Counted from the first letter of the stretch, positions 1 through 8,196 are shown. The stretch is 16,124 bases of DNA from an uncultured Neisseria sp. (GCA_937919795.1 CALFOA010000238.1:1-16124); one strand, 5' to 3'. Program-made: numbers and translations. Notes: a model not told the origin generated them from the sequence alone.

Positions 1-21
1 CCATTGCCCTTGAAAAGCAAG

Positions 22-44
22 ATACTCGGGTCAAGCCCGAGTAT
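22..44. repeat. short palindromic repeat, copy 1
   Basis: A perfect inverted repeat: ATACTCGGG at 22-30 and CCCGAGTAT at 36-44, separated by TCAAG, followed by GACG. The same unit returns in opposite orientation at 4854-4876 (one arm base changed) and in a shortened form at 4903-4923, so it is a dispersed intergenic repeat and not a chance hairpin. It lies upstream of the DUS terminator at 131-164 in a stretch (1-184) where I see no gene. It could work as an RNA hairpin at a transcript end; that is inference. Confidence 0.6.
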
Positions 45-130
45 GACGAAGGTGGCTGATTATTAAGTTTAGCAACTATATTTCGTAGAATAACGTAATT
101 TTGTTGGAACGGTATCCGCGCAGTAAAAGA

Positions 131-164
131 ATGCCTGTCTGAAAAGTATTTTTCAGACAGGCAT
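131..164. terminator. DUS-pair hairpin terminator after the DUF1289 gene
   Basis: Two inverted copies of the wad-type uptake sequence: ATGCCTGTCTGAA at 131-143 on the plus strand and its complement at 152-164. The stem extends to 15 base pairs (131-145 with 150-164) around a 4-base loop. Read on the minus strand, the hairpin is followed by a TCTTTT tract, so it fits a Rho-independent terminator for the minus-strand gene ending at 185. Inverted DUS pairs acting as terminators are well known in Neisseria. Confidence 0.75.
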
Positions 165-184
165 TTAATCAACTCAAAACTTAA

Positions 185-436
185 TCAATCAAAATCCAAA
201 CCTTCCTGCTGCGGTTCGTCTTCCGGCAACTGATTGCGTTCCCACAACACCTGTTCCCATTTTTTGCGCCGCATGGCAATCAGGCGCATCACTTGGTGTT
301 TTTGGTCGTCGTTCATCTGCAACCAGTAAAGTCGCTCTTCCCGACTGCGCAAACATCCGTGGCAATAGCCTTTGCTATTAACCTTGCATACCCCTATACA
401 GGGGCTGGGGATGGCGAAAAAATCGGGCTGATCCAT
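185..436 (-). CDS. DUF1289 domain small cysteine protein
   Basis: This 83-residue protein matches the DUF1289 pattern: PSPCIGVCKVNSKGYCHGC near the N-terminus, then RSREERLYWLQM and a helix with the run MRRKKW. The four cysteines are C13, C17, C25 and C28, a spacing that could bind a metal or an iron-sulfur cluster; the family has no firmly established function. The C-terminus is acidic (EDEPQQEGLDFD). It is last in a minus-strand group after pepA and holC, 44 bases downstream of the holC stop, with a weak ribosome site, so it is probably co-transcribed with them. A short hairpin (ATACAG at 462-467, CTGTAT at 474-479) lies in that gap. The family call is firm; the function is unknown. Confidence 0.85.
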   Translation of the reverse strand: MDQPDFFAIPSPCIGVCKVNSKGYCHGCLRSREERLYWLQMNDDQKHQVMRLIAMRRKKWEQVLWERNQLPEDEPQQEGLDFD

Positions 437-480
437 TGGGTGTTAGCTTATCCGGCTGTTTATACAGAAAAAACTGTATT

Positions 481-918
481 TCAGCCTTTTCCCTGCATAT
501 TGTAATGCTCAATTTCAAACCCGCTCGCCCGATAGGCGCGGAAGCGGTCGCGGGCGGCGGCTAGGTCTTCCAAGCTGTCGCCGACGATTTCCAACACCCG
601 TTGCGGCGGCTGAGGGGCGTCGCACCAAAATAAATCGGAACTGTTCAGCACCACAATGCCCGCGGCCAATTCCGGCAGTTCATTCCCCGCCGCCAGCACC
701 ACCGGCACATCGGCCGGGTAGGCGGCGGGCGGTTGCCAGAATTCGTGCGGCAGAAAGCTTTCCGGCGGTTCGCGCCATAAGTCTTGATCTATCCGCACGC
801 TTTCTGCTTCATCCGCCAGCCACAGCAACACCCGCCCTTCGGCGGCTGCGCGGCGGCAAAGGCGGTTGATAAACGGCTCGCGTTTGGCAACGTGGGTATA
901 GAAAGTAACCTTGGGCAT
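481..918 (-). CDS. holC: DNA polymerase III subunit chi
   Basis: This is the chi subunit of the DNA polymerase III clamp loader, which with psi links the replicase to single-strand binding protein. The 145-residue protein starts MPKVTFYTHV, has the helix RLCRRAAAEGRVLLWLADE, then WREPPESFLPHEFW and the strand ADVPVVLAAGNELP, followed by IVVLNSSDLFW. All of this follows the HolC pattern and normal length. The start ATG at 918 is preceded by a modest GGAA site. It begins 21 bases after the pepA stop on the same strand. The pepA-holC order is a classic bacterial arrangement (in E. coli valS follows; here a DUF1289 gene does), which supports the call. Confidence 0.93.
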   Translation of the reverse strand: MPKVTFYTHVAKREPFINRLCRRAAAEGRVLLWLADEAESVRIDQDLWREPPESFLPHEFWQPPAAYPADVPVVLAAGNELPELAAGIVVLNSSDLFWCDAPQPPQRVLEIVGDSLEDLAAARDRFRAYRASGFEIEHYNMQGKG

Positions 919-939
919 CGTGTGTGTTTCCGTTTTGCT

Positions 940-2424
<1,485 letters not shown>

Positions 2425-2485
2425 CTGTAATCAACCTTTTCGGTCTTGATTGTACGCACATTCACAGCCGACTGAAACCCCGGAT

Positions 2486-3586
2486 ATGACCTACCAACGC
2501 AATTTCATTAAAGAGCTTACCTACACCGCCATCGGCATTTTTATCGTGCTGCTGGCAATCTTGGTATCGACTCAAGCCATTAATCTGCTGGGGCGCGCCG
2601 CCAGCGGCCGGGTCGCCGTAGATGCGGTCGCCGCCTTAATCGGTTTCTGGACGCTGGGCATGACCCCGCTGCTATTGGTGTTAACCGCTTTTATCAGCAC
2701 CCTCACCGTACTCACCCGCTATTGGCGCGATAACGAAATGGTGATTTGGCTGGCCAGCGGCCTCTCGCTCAAACAATGGATACGGCCGGTACTGCAATTT
2801 GCCGTGCCGTTTGCCGTGCTCACCGCCATCATCCAGCTTTCGGTATTGCCGTGGGCGGAATTGCGCAGCCGCGAGTTTGCCGAAATCCTCAAGCAAAAAC
2901 AACAGCTTTCCTTGGTAGAAGCCGGGGTATTCCGCAATCTGGGCAGCCGCGACGACCGGGTGTATTTCGTCGAAACCTTCGATACCGATTCGGGCATCAT
3001 GAAAAACCTGTTTCTGCGCGAAGTGGACGACAAAGGCCGCGAAAGCGTGGTGTTTGCCAAAGAAGGCACTTTCTCGCTGGCCGACAACAAACGTACGCTG
3101 GAATTGAGCAACGGCTACCGCTACAACGGCATTCCCGGCCAAGCCGATTTCAACGAAGTATCGTTTAAACACTTAAGCCTGGTCATCAGCGTCACCCCCA
3201 AAGTGGTCAACGCCATCGACAGCCGCAAAACCATCCCCACCGCCGATTTATTCGGCAGCAGCAAGCCGGAATATCAAGGTGAATTATTATGGCGTTTATC
3301 GCTGCCGATTTCGGTGTTGATTTTGAGCCTGCTGGCGATTCCGCTCTCGTATTTCAACCCGCGCACTGGCCACACTTATAATATCTTGATTGCCATCGGT
3401 TTCTTCCTGATTTATCAAAACGGCCAAACTTTCCTGCGCAACGCCGTGATGAACGGCCAACTGAATTTCTGGGTCGGCCTGTTGCCGATGCACTTATTGA
3501 TGATTGCCGCCATCGTGGTGCTGCTGCGGGTGCGCAGTATGCCCGCGCAACCCTTCTTCAGCGCATTGAAAGGCGGCAGCAAATGA
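2486..3586 (+). CDS. lptF: LPS export permease LptF
   Basis: LptF pairs with LptG to form the membrane part of the LptB2FG ABC machine, which extracts lipopolysaccharide (here lipooligosaccharide) from the inner membrane and passes it to LptC/LptA. The start chosen is the ATG at 2486, giving MTYQRNFIKELTYT and 366 residues, the usual length. An upstream TTG at 2450 in frame adds 12 residues that do not resemble the family. Membrane segments are seen at about 13-33, 52-76, 100-122, 269-289, 298-318 and 328-347, with a periplasmic beta-rich domain at about 125-265 (for example RVYFVETFDTDSGIMKNLFL). The conserved PLSYFNPRTGHTYN lies at 286-299. The last four bases overlap the lptG start, so the two genes are translationally coupled. 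Confidence 0.95.
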   Translation: MTYQRNFIKELTYTAIGIFIVLLAILVSTQAINLLGRAASGRVAVDAVAALIGFWTLGMTPLLLVLTAFISTLTVLTRYWRDNEMVIWLASGLSLKQWIRPVLQFAVPFAVLTAIIQLSVLPWAELRSREFAEILKQKQQLSLVEAGVFRNLGSRDDRVYFVETFDTDSGIMKNLFLREVDDKGRESVVFAKEGTFSLADNKRTLELSNGYRYNGIPGQADFNEVSFKHLSLVISVTPKVVNAIDSRKTIPTADLFGSSKPEYQGELLWRLSLPISVLILSLLAIPLSYFNPRTGHTYNILIAIGFFLIYQNGQTFLRNAVMNGQLNFWVGLLPMHLLMIAAIVVLLRVRSMPAQPFFSALKGGSK

Positions 3587-4653
3587 AACTGATCCCCCGC
3601 TACCTGATTACCCAGCTTTCGGTGATGACGCTGTATGCCCTGCTCGCGCTGTTGGCCTTATACAGCTTCTTCGATGTGATGAACGAAATCGGCGATGTCG
3701 GCAAAGGCAATTATACCGGCGCCAAAATGATGCAATATGTGTTATTGCAGCTTCCTTCGCGCGTTTATGAACTGCTGCCGCTGGCGGTACTCATCGGCGG
3801 CTTGCTGGCGCTCTCGCAACTGGCCGCCCGCAGCGAATTAACCGTGATCAAAACCAGCGGCATGAGCACCGGCGAAATCATCCGCATCCTGCTGGGCTTC
3901 GGCCTGATTTTCGCCGCGCTCACCGTATTCACCGGCGAATGGGGCGCGCCCGCCGCCAGCCGTTATGCCGCCAATATGAAAGCCGGCGCCATCGAAGGCA
4001 AAATCAGCACCGGCAACGGCGGCTTGTGGGTAAAAGAGCAGCACGACATCATCAATATCAAAGAAATGCTGCCCGACCGCTCGCTGCACGGCATCACCAT
4101 TTTCCAACACAACGACGATTTCCGGCTGACCGCCCAATGGCATGCCGATTCCGCCGTGGTTCAAGCAAACGGCAGTTGGCAGTTGAAAAACGTGCGCCGC
4201 AGCCTGTTGGAAGCCGACCGCGTGAGGGTAGAAACCCGCGCCGAAGAAACGCTGCAAACCAATATGAAGCCGAACTTGCTGGATGTATTGCTGGTCGACC
4301 CCAATCAAATGTCGCTCACCTCGCTCACCAGTTACATCAGCCACCTGAAAGCCAACCATCAGGAAGTGCAAGCCTATCGAATTGCTTGGTGGCGTAAATT
4401 TTTCTACCCCATCGCCGCGGTGGTGATGGCTTTGGTGGCGCTGGCGTTTACTCCGCAATCCACCCGCCAAGGCAATATGGGCTTGAAACTGTTTTTCGGC
4501 ATCTGCCTGGGGCTGGCCTTCCACTTCGCCGGCCGCCTGTTCAGCTTCACCAGCCAACTTTACGGCATCCCCCCTTTCCTCACCGCCGCCCTGCCGACTA
4601 CCATTTTTGCGATATTGGCAGTTTGGTTGATACGCAAGCACGAGAAGCGTTGA
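3583..4653 (+). CDS. lptG: LPS export permease LptG
   Basis: The second permease subunit of the lipopolysaccharide extractor LptB2FG. The protein has 356 residues with membrane segments at about 10-30, 61-80, 97-117, 273-291, 300-318 and 331-350. The cytoplasmic loop SELTVIKTSGMS (84-95) is the coupling region that contacts the LptB ATPase in this family. The periplasmic jellyroll lies at about 120-265 (GGLWVKEQHDIINIK). The ATG overlaps the lptF stop (ATGA at 3583-3586) and has the purine-rich AAAGGCGG upstream. The TGA stop is only two bases before a Correia-like element, so the natural transcript end may have been altered by that insertion. The gene family is certain; coding is intact. Confidence 0.95.
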   Translation: MKLIPRYLITQLSVMTLYALLALLALYSFFDVMNEIGDVGKGNYTGAKMMQYVLLQLPSRVYELLPLAVLIGGLLALSQLAARSELTVIKTSGMSTGEIIRILLGFGLIFAALTVFTGEWGAPAASRYAANMKAGAIEGKISTGNGGLWVKEQHDIINIKEMLPDRSLHGITIFQHNDDFRLTAQWHADSAVVQANGSWQLKNVRRSLLEADRVRVETRAEETLQTNMKPNLLDVLLVDPNQMSLTSLTSYISHLKANHQEVQAYRIAWWRKFFYPIAAVVMALVALAFTPQSTRQGNMGLKLFFGICLGLAFHFAGRLFSFTSQLYGIPPFLTAALPTTIFAILAVWLIRKHEKR

Positions 4654-4655
4654 TA

Positions 4656-4763
4656 TATAGCGAAAGTAATAAAGAATTGATACAAGGCAGCGAGCCGCAG
4701 ACAGTACAGATAGTACGACAAGGTGAGATAACGCCGTATCAGTTTTTTAGTGCTTTCGCTATA
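4656..4763. mobile_element. Correia-like miniature inverted-repeat element with variant ends
   Basis: A 108-base element with imperfect terminal inverted repeats: the left end TATAGCGAAAG at 4656-4666 is exactly complementary to 4753-4763. Over the first 24 bases the two ends agree at 20. The interior (4682-4738) carries GCCGCAGACAGTACAGATAG, TACGACAAGG and AACGCCGTA, which I recognise as the core of Neisseria Correia repeat-enclosed elements (CREE); the size fits the short CREE class. Canonical CREE ends read TATAGTGGATTA, so these ends are a different subtype. The outermost TATA is consistent with TA target duplication. It sits two bases after the lptG stop. CREE can carry promoters and RNase III cleavage sites; neither is proved here. 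Confidence 0.8.
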
Positions 4764-4766
4764 ACT

Positions 4767-4807
4767 TTTCAGACAGGCATTTTGAGTACAGTCATGCCTG
4801 TCTGAAA
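4767..4807. terminator. DUS-pair hairpin downstream of lptFG
   Basis: Inverted wad-type DUS copies lie at 4768-4780 (minus) and 4794-4806 (plus), extending to a 14-base-pair stem (4767-4780 with 4794-4807) around a 13-base loop. It lies right after the Correia-like element and is the first hairpin an lptFG transcript would meet beyond that element. The tract after it (GATTTCGTC) is not T-rich, and TTTTTAAAA follows some 20 bases later, so termination strength is uncertain. Confidence 0.6.
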
Positions 4808-4853
4808 GATTTCGTCAGTATTGTTTTTAAAAAAATCCTACCCATCTCTCGTC

Positions 4854-4876
4854 ATACTCGGGCTTGACCCGAATAT
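4854..4876. repeat. short palindromic repeat, copy 2
   Basis: ATACTCGGG at 4854-4862 and CCCGAATAT at 4868-4876 around CTTGA. This is the reverse complement of the unit at 22-44, with one arm base changed (a G:U-compatible change). The flanking GTC before it corresponds to the GAC after copy 1, so the repeated unit is slightly longer than the palindrome. Confidence 0.6.
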
Positions 4877-4902
4877 CTTTGCGCTGCTGAAGTAATGACG
4901 GG

Positions 4903-4923
4903 ATACTCGGCCAAGCCGAATAT
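4903..4923. repeat. short palindromic repeat, copy 3 (shortened)
   Basis: ATACTCGG at 4903-4910 and CCGAATAT at 4916-4923 around CCAAG, preceded by AATGACGGG. It is a one-base-shorter form of the palindromes at 22-44 and 4854-4876. It lies 26 bases from copy 2, which suggests a tandem or paired insertion of one repeat family in this gene-free stretch. Confidence 0.55.
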
Positions 4924-4936
4924 GATGTTCCTTTTT

Positions 4937-4949
4937 TTCAGACAGGCAT
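4937..4949 (-). repeat. single wad-type DUS
   Basis: ATGCCTGTCTGAA on the minus strand (TTCAGACAGGCAT as written) after a run of seven T. It has no inverted partner nearby, unlike most copies in this window. Confidence 0.8.
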
Positions 4950-4953
4950 AGAC

Positions 4954-4985
4954 AAAAAGCCCGCTTCTATAAAAGCGGGCTTTTT
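4954..4985. terminator. bidirectional Rho-independent terminator
   Basis: A 13-base-pair stem pairs 4954-4966 with 4973-4985, with core GCCCGCTT / AAGCGGGC and A5/T5 flanks that give a U-tract in either direction. It lies 20 bases past the stop of the minus-strand cytochrome gene and can also stop any leftover lptFG transcript. This is the only strong terminator in the window that is not built from DUS. Confidence 0.85.
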
Positions 4986-5005
4986 CATATAAAATCAACA
5001 AACAC

Positions 5006-5464
5006 TTATTTCGGTTTGCGGAACGCATCGTGGCAGGATTTACAGCTGGCACCGACATTGCCGTAAGCCACTTTAATTTCTTCCAGATTACCGGCTTGCG
5101 CTTTGGTATTCAAATCATCCACCGCCGCCAGAAACTTATCGCGCTCGGCGTTAAACTCAGTCGGTTTTTCCCATACCGACGGCAATGAATCGCCGTTACC
5201 CTGCGGGTCGCTGGCAAAATGATCAAACGGTTTGCGCGCGTTTTCGCTGAAAGTAGCGGCGGCCGCTTTAAACTGATCCACATTATAAGTTTCATCACCT
5301 TTTACCATTTTGCCCATAGCGGAATATTCAGGCATCATGGTTTTAAAAGCGGTGGTGCGTTCCTCAGAAATCGGGCCTTTGGCACTGCCGGCACCCGCGC
5401 CGCCACCACAAGCGGTCAAAATACCTGCGGTTAATACCGCAGCCAAAATATTATTCATTTTCAT
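5006..5464 (-). CDS. class II cytochrome c lipoprotein (cytochrome c'-like)
   Basis: A 152-residue heme protein. The N-terminus MKMNNILAAVLTAGILTAC is a lipoprotein signal with lipobox LTAC and C19 as the lipidated residue, followed by a glycine-rich linker. The mature part is a four-helix bundle of the cytochrome c' type, with the heme site C141-K-S-C144-H145 near the C-terminus (CKSCHDAFR), as in class II cytochromes. Neisseria cytochrome c' (CycP) binds nitric oxide and helps resist it; that role is likely but inferred, and I cannot tell a five-coordinate c' from a six-coordinate c-556 type. The ATG at 5464 has GAGGAA six bases upstream, favouring it over the ATG two codons later. It is divergent from the dehydrogenase and ends at a strong terminator. 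Confidence 0.88.
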   Translation of the reverse strand: MKMNNILAAVLTAGILTACGGGAGAGSAKGPISEERTTAFKTMMPEYSAMGKMVKGDETYNVDQFKAAAATFSENARKPFDHFASDPQGNGDSLPSVWEKPTEFNAERDKFLAAVDDLNTKAQAGNLEEIKVAYGNVGASCKSCHDAFRKPK

Positions 5465-5503
5465 AGCGTATTCCTCGTGATTAAATTATCAAATTTAGGA
5501 TTC

Positions 5504-5514
5504 GGTATAATACC
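5504..5514 (+). promoter_or_regulatory. possible -10 box within a small palindrome
   Basis: GGTATAATACC reads as an imperfect palindrome (GGTAT and ATACC around one A) and contains TATAAT at 5506-5511, 37 bases before the dehydrogenase ATG. The -35 region at the right distance is poor (AAATTA), so this is only a candidate promoter for the plus-strand gene. Confidence 0.3.
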
Positions 5515-5535
5515 CCAAAACCCCGTTAAGAAATG

Positions 5536-5541
5536 AAAGGA
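5536..5541 (+). promoter_or_regulatory. ribosome binding site fixing the dehydrogenase start at 5548
   Basis: AAAGGA followed by CACCCC and then ATG at 5548, a spacing of six bases. This site overlaps the codons that an earlier in-frame ATG at 5533 would use, so the later ATG is the better start. Confidence 0.65.
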
Positions 5542-5547
5542 CACCCC

Positions 5548-6291
5548 ATGAGCATTCTGGTTACCGGCGCCTCTTCCGGCTTTGGCGCCGCCATTTGTGA
5601 AACCCTGGTCAACGCAGGCTACCGCGTAATCGGCGCCGCTCGCCGCTTGGAAAAACTGCAAGCCCTGCAAAACGAATTGGGCGGCAACTTCCTGCCGCTG
5701 CAAATGGATGTGGGCGACACCGCCTCGGTCGATCAAGCCCTCGCCGCCCTGCCCGCCGAGTTCGCCGAAATCGATTGTTTAATCAACAACGCCGGGCTGG
5801 CACTCGGCTTAGAACCGGCGCCCGCCGCCGATTTCAGCGACTGGCTGACCATGATCCAAACCAATATCATCGGCCTCACCTACCTCACCCGCCAAGTTTT
5901 GCCCGCTATGGTGGCACGCAAACAAGGCTATGTGATGAACATCGGCTCCATCGCCGGTAGTTACCCCTACCCCGGTGGCAATGTTTACGGCGCCAGCAAA
6001 GCCTTTGTGCGCCAGTTTTCGCTCAACCTGCGTGCCGACTTAGCCGGCAGCGGCGTGCGCGTGAGCAACATCGAACCGGGCTTGTGCGGCGGCACCGAGT
6101 TTTCCAACGTCCGCTTCAAAGGTGACGACGAACGAGCCGCCAAGCTGTATGAAAACGTCGAATACATCCGACCGCAAGACATCGCCGATACCGTGCTGTG
6201 GCTGTATCAACGCCCCGCGCACGTTAATGTAAACAGTATCGAAATCATGCCGGTGGCGCAAAGCTTCGGCCCTTTGCCGATTAGTCGTTAA
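5548..6291 (+). CDS. short-chain dehydrogenase, YdfG-type 3-hydroxy acid dehydrogenase
   Basis: A cytosolic NAD(P)-dependent oxidoreductase of the classical short-chain family. With the ATG at 5548 the protein has 247 residues, close to E. coli YdfG (about 248). Seen in order: the Rossmann motif TGASSGFG at 6-13, the basic pair R32-R33 after the second strand (favouring NADP), D54, NNAG at 80-83, catalytic N106, S134 (NIGSIAGS), Y147 and K151 (YGASK), and the family-typical EPGLCGGTEFSNVRFKGDD at 176-194. The YdfG group oxidises 3-hydroxy acids such as L-allo-threonine, and RutE/YdfG has also been linked to malonic semialdehyde reduction. The exact substrate here is not shown by sequence. It is monocistronic, with tandem DUS hairpins after it. 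Confidence 0.9.
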   Translation: MSILVTGASSGFGAAICETLVNAGYRVIGAARRLEKLQALQNELGGNFLPLQMDVGDTASVDQALAALPAEFAEIDCLINNAGLALGLEPAPAADFSDWLTMIQTNIIGLTYLTRQVLPAMVARKQGYVMNIGSIAGSYPYPGGNVYGASKAFVRQFSLNLRADLAGSGVRVSNIEPGLCGGTEFSNVRFKGDDERAAKLYENVEYIRPQDIADTVLWLYQRPAHVNVNSIEIMPVAQSFGPLPISR

Positions 6292-6300
6292 GCTGTATAG

Positions 6301-6362
6301 GCCTGTCTGAAAACGAGCAAAGCAAGTTTTCACATCAAACAAAAAACCTTTCAGACAGGCAT
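6301..6362. terminator. first DUS-pair hairpin after the dehydrogenase
   Basis: GCCTGTCTGAA at 6301-6311 pairs with its complement in 6350-6360 (the minus copy reads ATGCCTGTCTGAA over 6350-6362). The loop is long, about 36 bases, and contains a nested GAAAAC (6309-6314) / GTTTTC (6326-6331) alternative. It begins 9 bases after the dehydrogenase stop. Confidence 0.55.
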
Positions 6363-6380
6363 ATCGACACTCCAAACAAA

Positions 6381-6411
6381 ATGCCTGTCTGAAAAATATT
6401 CAGACAGGCAT
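6381..6411. terminator. second DUS-pair hairpin, terminator of the OmpA-domain gene
   Basis: ATGCCTGTCTGAA at 6381-6393 and its complement at 6399-6411 around a five-base loop. Read on the minus strand it is followed by TTTTGTTTGG, a good U-tract, and lies 21 bases past the minus-strand stop at 6433. It therefore fits the terminator of the OmpA-domain gene. Confidence 0.7.
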
Positions 6412-6432
6412 TTCAAACAGAGCTTACCAAGC

Positions 6433-7080
6433 TTATTCCAAAACTACTTCCACACGGCGCGCTTCAGCATTATTGCCTTGGCCGGCTTCAGTATTTTCCG
6501 GTTTGCGCAACTCAATCTGGCTCTCCGGTACGCCTAAACCCAACAGCGCATTGCGAACCGCCAAAGCACGTTGTTTCGACAACTCTTCATTAGCCGCCAC
6601 ATTACCGGTGCTGTCGTTGAAGCCGGATACCACCGCTTTTTTGCCTTCGCGCACGCCCGCCAACACATCTTTGAGCGCTTCTTCAGCATTCTCAGCCAAA
6701 TCCGCTTTACCGGTGGCAAAGTAGAATTTCACCACACCATTTTCCACTACTGCGCTAGCTGCATCAGCCACAACGGCTGCCGCAGCAGGTGCAGCAACTG
6801 AAGCGGCAGACGCCGCGGCTGGCATCACATCACTGGCCGCTACGGAGGCTGAAACAGAGGTTTCTTCAGGCGCAGCCAATACTGCTTCCGCCGGATGAGA
6901 CGCCGCAGAAGCCGCCACCTCAGCTGAAGCCGCTTGTCCATAGCCGGGTGAGCCTTCAATTTTACCGTTCTCCCAACCATAAATTGAGTAGAACAAAATC
7001 ACTAAAGTCGATAAAGCCGCCGCACCGCCGGCAATCCACAAACCAATCCGTTGCTCTTTGTGATCATCATTATCAGACAT
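6433..7080 (-). CDS. inner-membrane-anchored OmpA-domain protein
   Basis: A 215-residue protein in three parts: a short charged N-terminus ([11 protein letters not shown]), one membrane helix at about 12-34 ([20 protein letters not shown]), and an alanine-rich linker at about 48-112. A C-terminal OmpA-like peptidoglycan-binding domain covers about 113-215. In that domain D156 (FNDSTG), R171 ([13 protein letters not shown]) and R208/R209 ([11 protein letters not shown]) stand where the diaminopimelate-binding residues of the OmpA/MotB fold are expected. There is no cleavable signal, so it is probably tethered in the inner membrane with the domain gripping peptidoglycan in the periplasm. The ATG has AAGGAA seven bases upstream. 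It converges with the dehydrogenase and is divergent from glyQ. Its exact role is unknown. Confidence 0.85.
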   Translation of the reverse strand: MSDNDDHKEQRIGLWIAGGAAALSTLVILFYSIYGWENGKIEGSPGYGQAASAEVAASAASHPAEAVLAAPEETSVSASVAASDVMPAAASAASVAAPAAAAVVADAASAVVENGVVKFYFATGKADLAENAEEALKDVLAGVREGKKAVVSGFNDSTGNVAANEELSKQRALAVRNALLGLGVPESQIELRKPENTEAGQGNNAEARRVEVVLE

Positions 7081-7163
7081 CGCTATATTCCTTATATATC
7101 AAAGAAAACAAAATACAAAATAAATAAATTTGGCCGCATTATACCTAAAAACCGCTTACATGC

Positions 7164-7188
7164 TAGCCTGAAACCGACCGAAAGGCTA
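7164..7188. other. small inverted repeat upstream of glyQ
   Basis: TAGCCT at 7164-7169 and AGGCTA at 7183-7188 around 13 bases, 40 bases above the glyQ start. The arms are only six bases and I see no promoter or riboswitch signature with it. It is recorded as the only structure noted in the 147-base gap between the divergent OmpA-domain gene and glyQ. Confidence 0.25.
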
Positions 7189-7227
7189 AAATACCGCCTT
7201 TACTCCGTATTTTCGAAAAGCTGCCCT

Positions 7228-8130
7228 ATGCTCACCTTTCAACAAATTGTTTTCAAACTGCAAACCTTCTGGGCCGATAAAGGCTGCACCGTAATCCAAC
7301 CCTTTGATATGGAAGTGGGCGCCGGTACCAGCCATCCCGCCACCTGCCTGCGCGCACTCGGCCCCGAGCCGTGGTTTGCCGCCTATGTACAACCCAGCCG
7401 CCGCCCGAAAGACGGCCGCTACGGTGACAACCCCAACCGTCTGCAACACTATTACCAATTCCAAGTCGCCCTCAAACCGGCGCCGGAAAACTTCCAAGAA
7501 CTCTACCTCGACAGCCTGCGCGAATTGGGCATCGACCCCACTGTGCACGACATCCGTTTTGTCGAAGACGATTGGGAAAATCCCACCCTCGGCGCCTGGG
7601 GCTTGGGCTGGGAAGTCTGGCTCAACGGCATGGAAGTTACCCAATTCACCTACTTCCAACAAGTCGGCGGCATCGACTGCTCGCCGGTACTCGGCGAAAT
7701 CACCTACGGCATCGAGCGCCTGGCCATGTACCTGCAAGGCGTAGAAAACGTGTATGACTTGGTGTGGGCAAAAACCTTAGACGGCCAAACCGTTACCTAC
7801 GGCGACGTTTACCACCAAAACGAAGTGGAACAATCCACCTACAACTTCGAATATAGCGATGCCGAATGGCTGCTACGCCAGTTTAACGACTACGAAGCCC
7901 AAGCCCGCCGCCTGCTGGAAACCGAAGACACCTCGCTGGCTCTGCCCGCTTACGAGCTCGTACTCAAAGCCGGCCACACCTTCAACTTGCTGGACGCACG
8001 CGGCGCGATTTCGGTAACCGAGCGCGCTACCTACATCGGCCGCATCCGCGCATTGAGCCGCGTGGTGGCGCAGAAGTTTGTTGAAAGCCGTGAAAAACTG
8101 GGCTTCCCGCTGATTAAAGCGCCTGTCTGA
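7228..8130 (+). CDS. glyQ: glycine-tRNA ligase alpha subunit
   Basis: The alpha chain of the bacterial alpha2-beta2 glycyl-tRNA synthetase; it carries the class II catalytic core that activates glycine. The start at 7228 gives [20 protein letters not shown] and 300 residues, matching the family length. Visible conserved stretches are [16 protein letters not shown] (24-39), [22 protein letters not shown] (starts 45) and [15 protein letters not shown] (70-84, motif 2). The frame is open further upstream to 7051, but that part overlaps the OmpA-domain gene on the other strand and is not GlyQ-like. The stop codon TGA lies inside a DUS core (GCCTGTCTGAA at 8121-8131). Its partner glyS starts about 6 kb downstream instead of next to it. 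Confidence 0.95.
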   Translation: MLTFQQIVFKLQTFWADKGCTVIQPFDMEVGAGTSHPATCLRALGPEPWFAAYVQPSRRPKDGRYGDNPNRLQHYYQFQVALKPAPENFQELYLDSLRELGIDPTVHDIRFVEDDWENPTLGAWGLGWEVWLNGMEVTQFTYFQQVGGIDCSPVLGEITYGIERLAMYLQGVENVYDLVWAKTLDGQTVTYGDVYHQNEVEQSTYNFEYSDAEWLLRQFNDYEAQARRLLETEDTSLALPAYELVLKAGHTFNLLDARGAISVTERATYIGRIRALSRVVAQKFVESREKLGFPLIKAPV

Positions 8131-8160
8131 ATAAAACGGCAAAAAGTTTTTCAGACAGGC
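8121..8160. terminator. DUS-pair hairpin overlapping the glyQ stop codon
   Basis: GCCTGTCTGAA at 8121-8131 includes the last two and a half codons of glyQ and its TGA (8128-8130). The complement TTCAGACAGGC is at 8150-8160. The 11-base-pair stem encloses an 18-base loop. The sequence after it (CTTATCGG) is not T-rich, so read-through into msbA, which starts 45 bases later, is possible. Confidence 0.55.
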
Positions 8161-8190
8161 CTTATCGGCAACGGCAAAACCAAACCCATC

Positions 8191-8196
8191 AGGTGG
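8191..8196 (+). promoter_or_regulatory. ribosome binding site fixing the msbA start at 8205
   Basis: AGGTGG followed by eight bases and the ATG at 8205. An in-frame GTG at 8193 lies inside this site and would leave no ribosome site of its own, so the ATG is preferred. Confidence 0.65.

Noticed and set aside
2450..2485. Upstream TTG start for lptF adding 12 residues
   Set aside because: The extra residues (MYAHSQPTETPD) do not resemble LptF, and the ATG at 2486 gives the usual 366-residue protein starting MTYQRN.
4623..4805. Small plus-strand frame of 60 residues after lptG
   Set aside because: It runs from within lptG through the Correia-like element and a DUS hairpin; there is no sign of coding.
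5533..5547. Earlier ATG for the short-chain dehydrogenase
   Set aside because: It would use the AAAGGA ribosome site as codons; the ATG at 5548 has that site at the right distance and gives the standard start MSILVTGASSG.
7051..7227. N-terminal extension of glyQ by 59 codons
   Set aside because: The frame is open, but it overlaps the divergent OmpA-domain gene start and the translated part is not GlyQ-like; the family begins at MLTFQQ (7228).
7081..7227. T-box riboswitch upstream of glyQ
   Set aside because: The leader is short, lacks a T-box consensus and specifier stem, and T-boxes are not expected in Neisseria; only a six-base inverted repeat is present.
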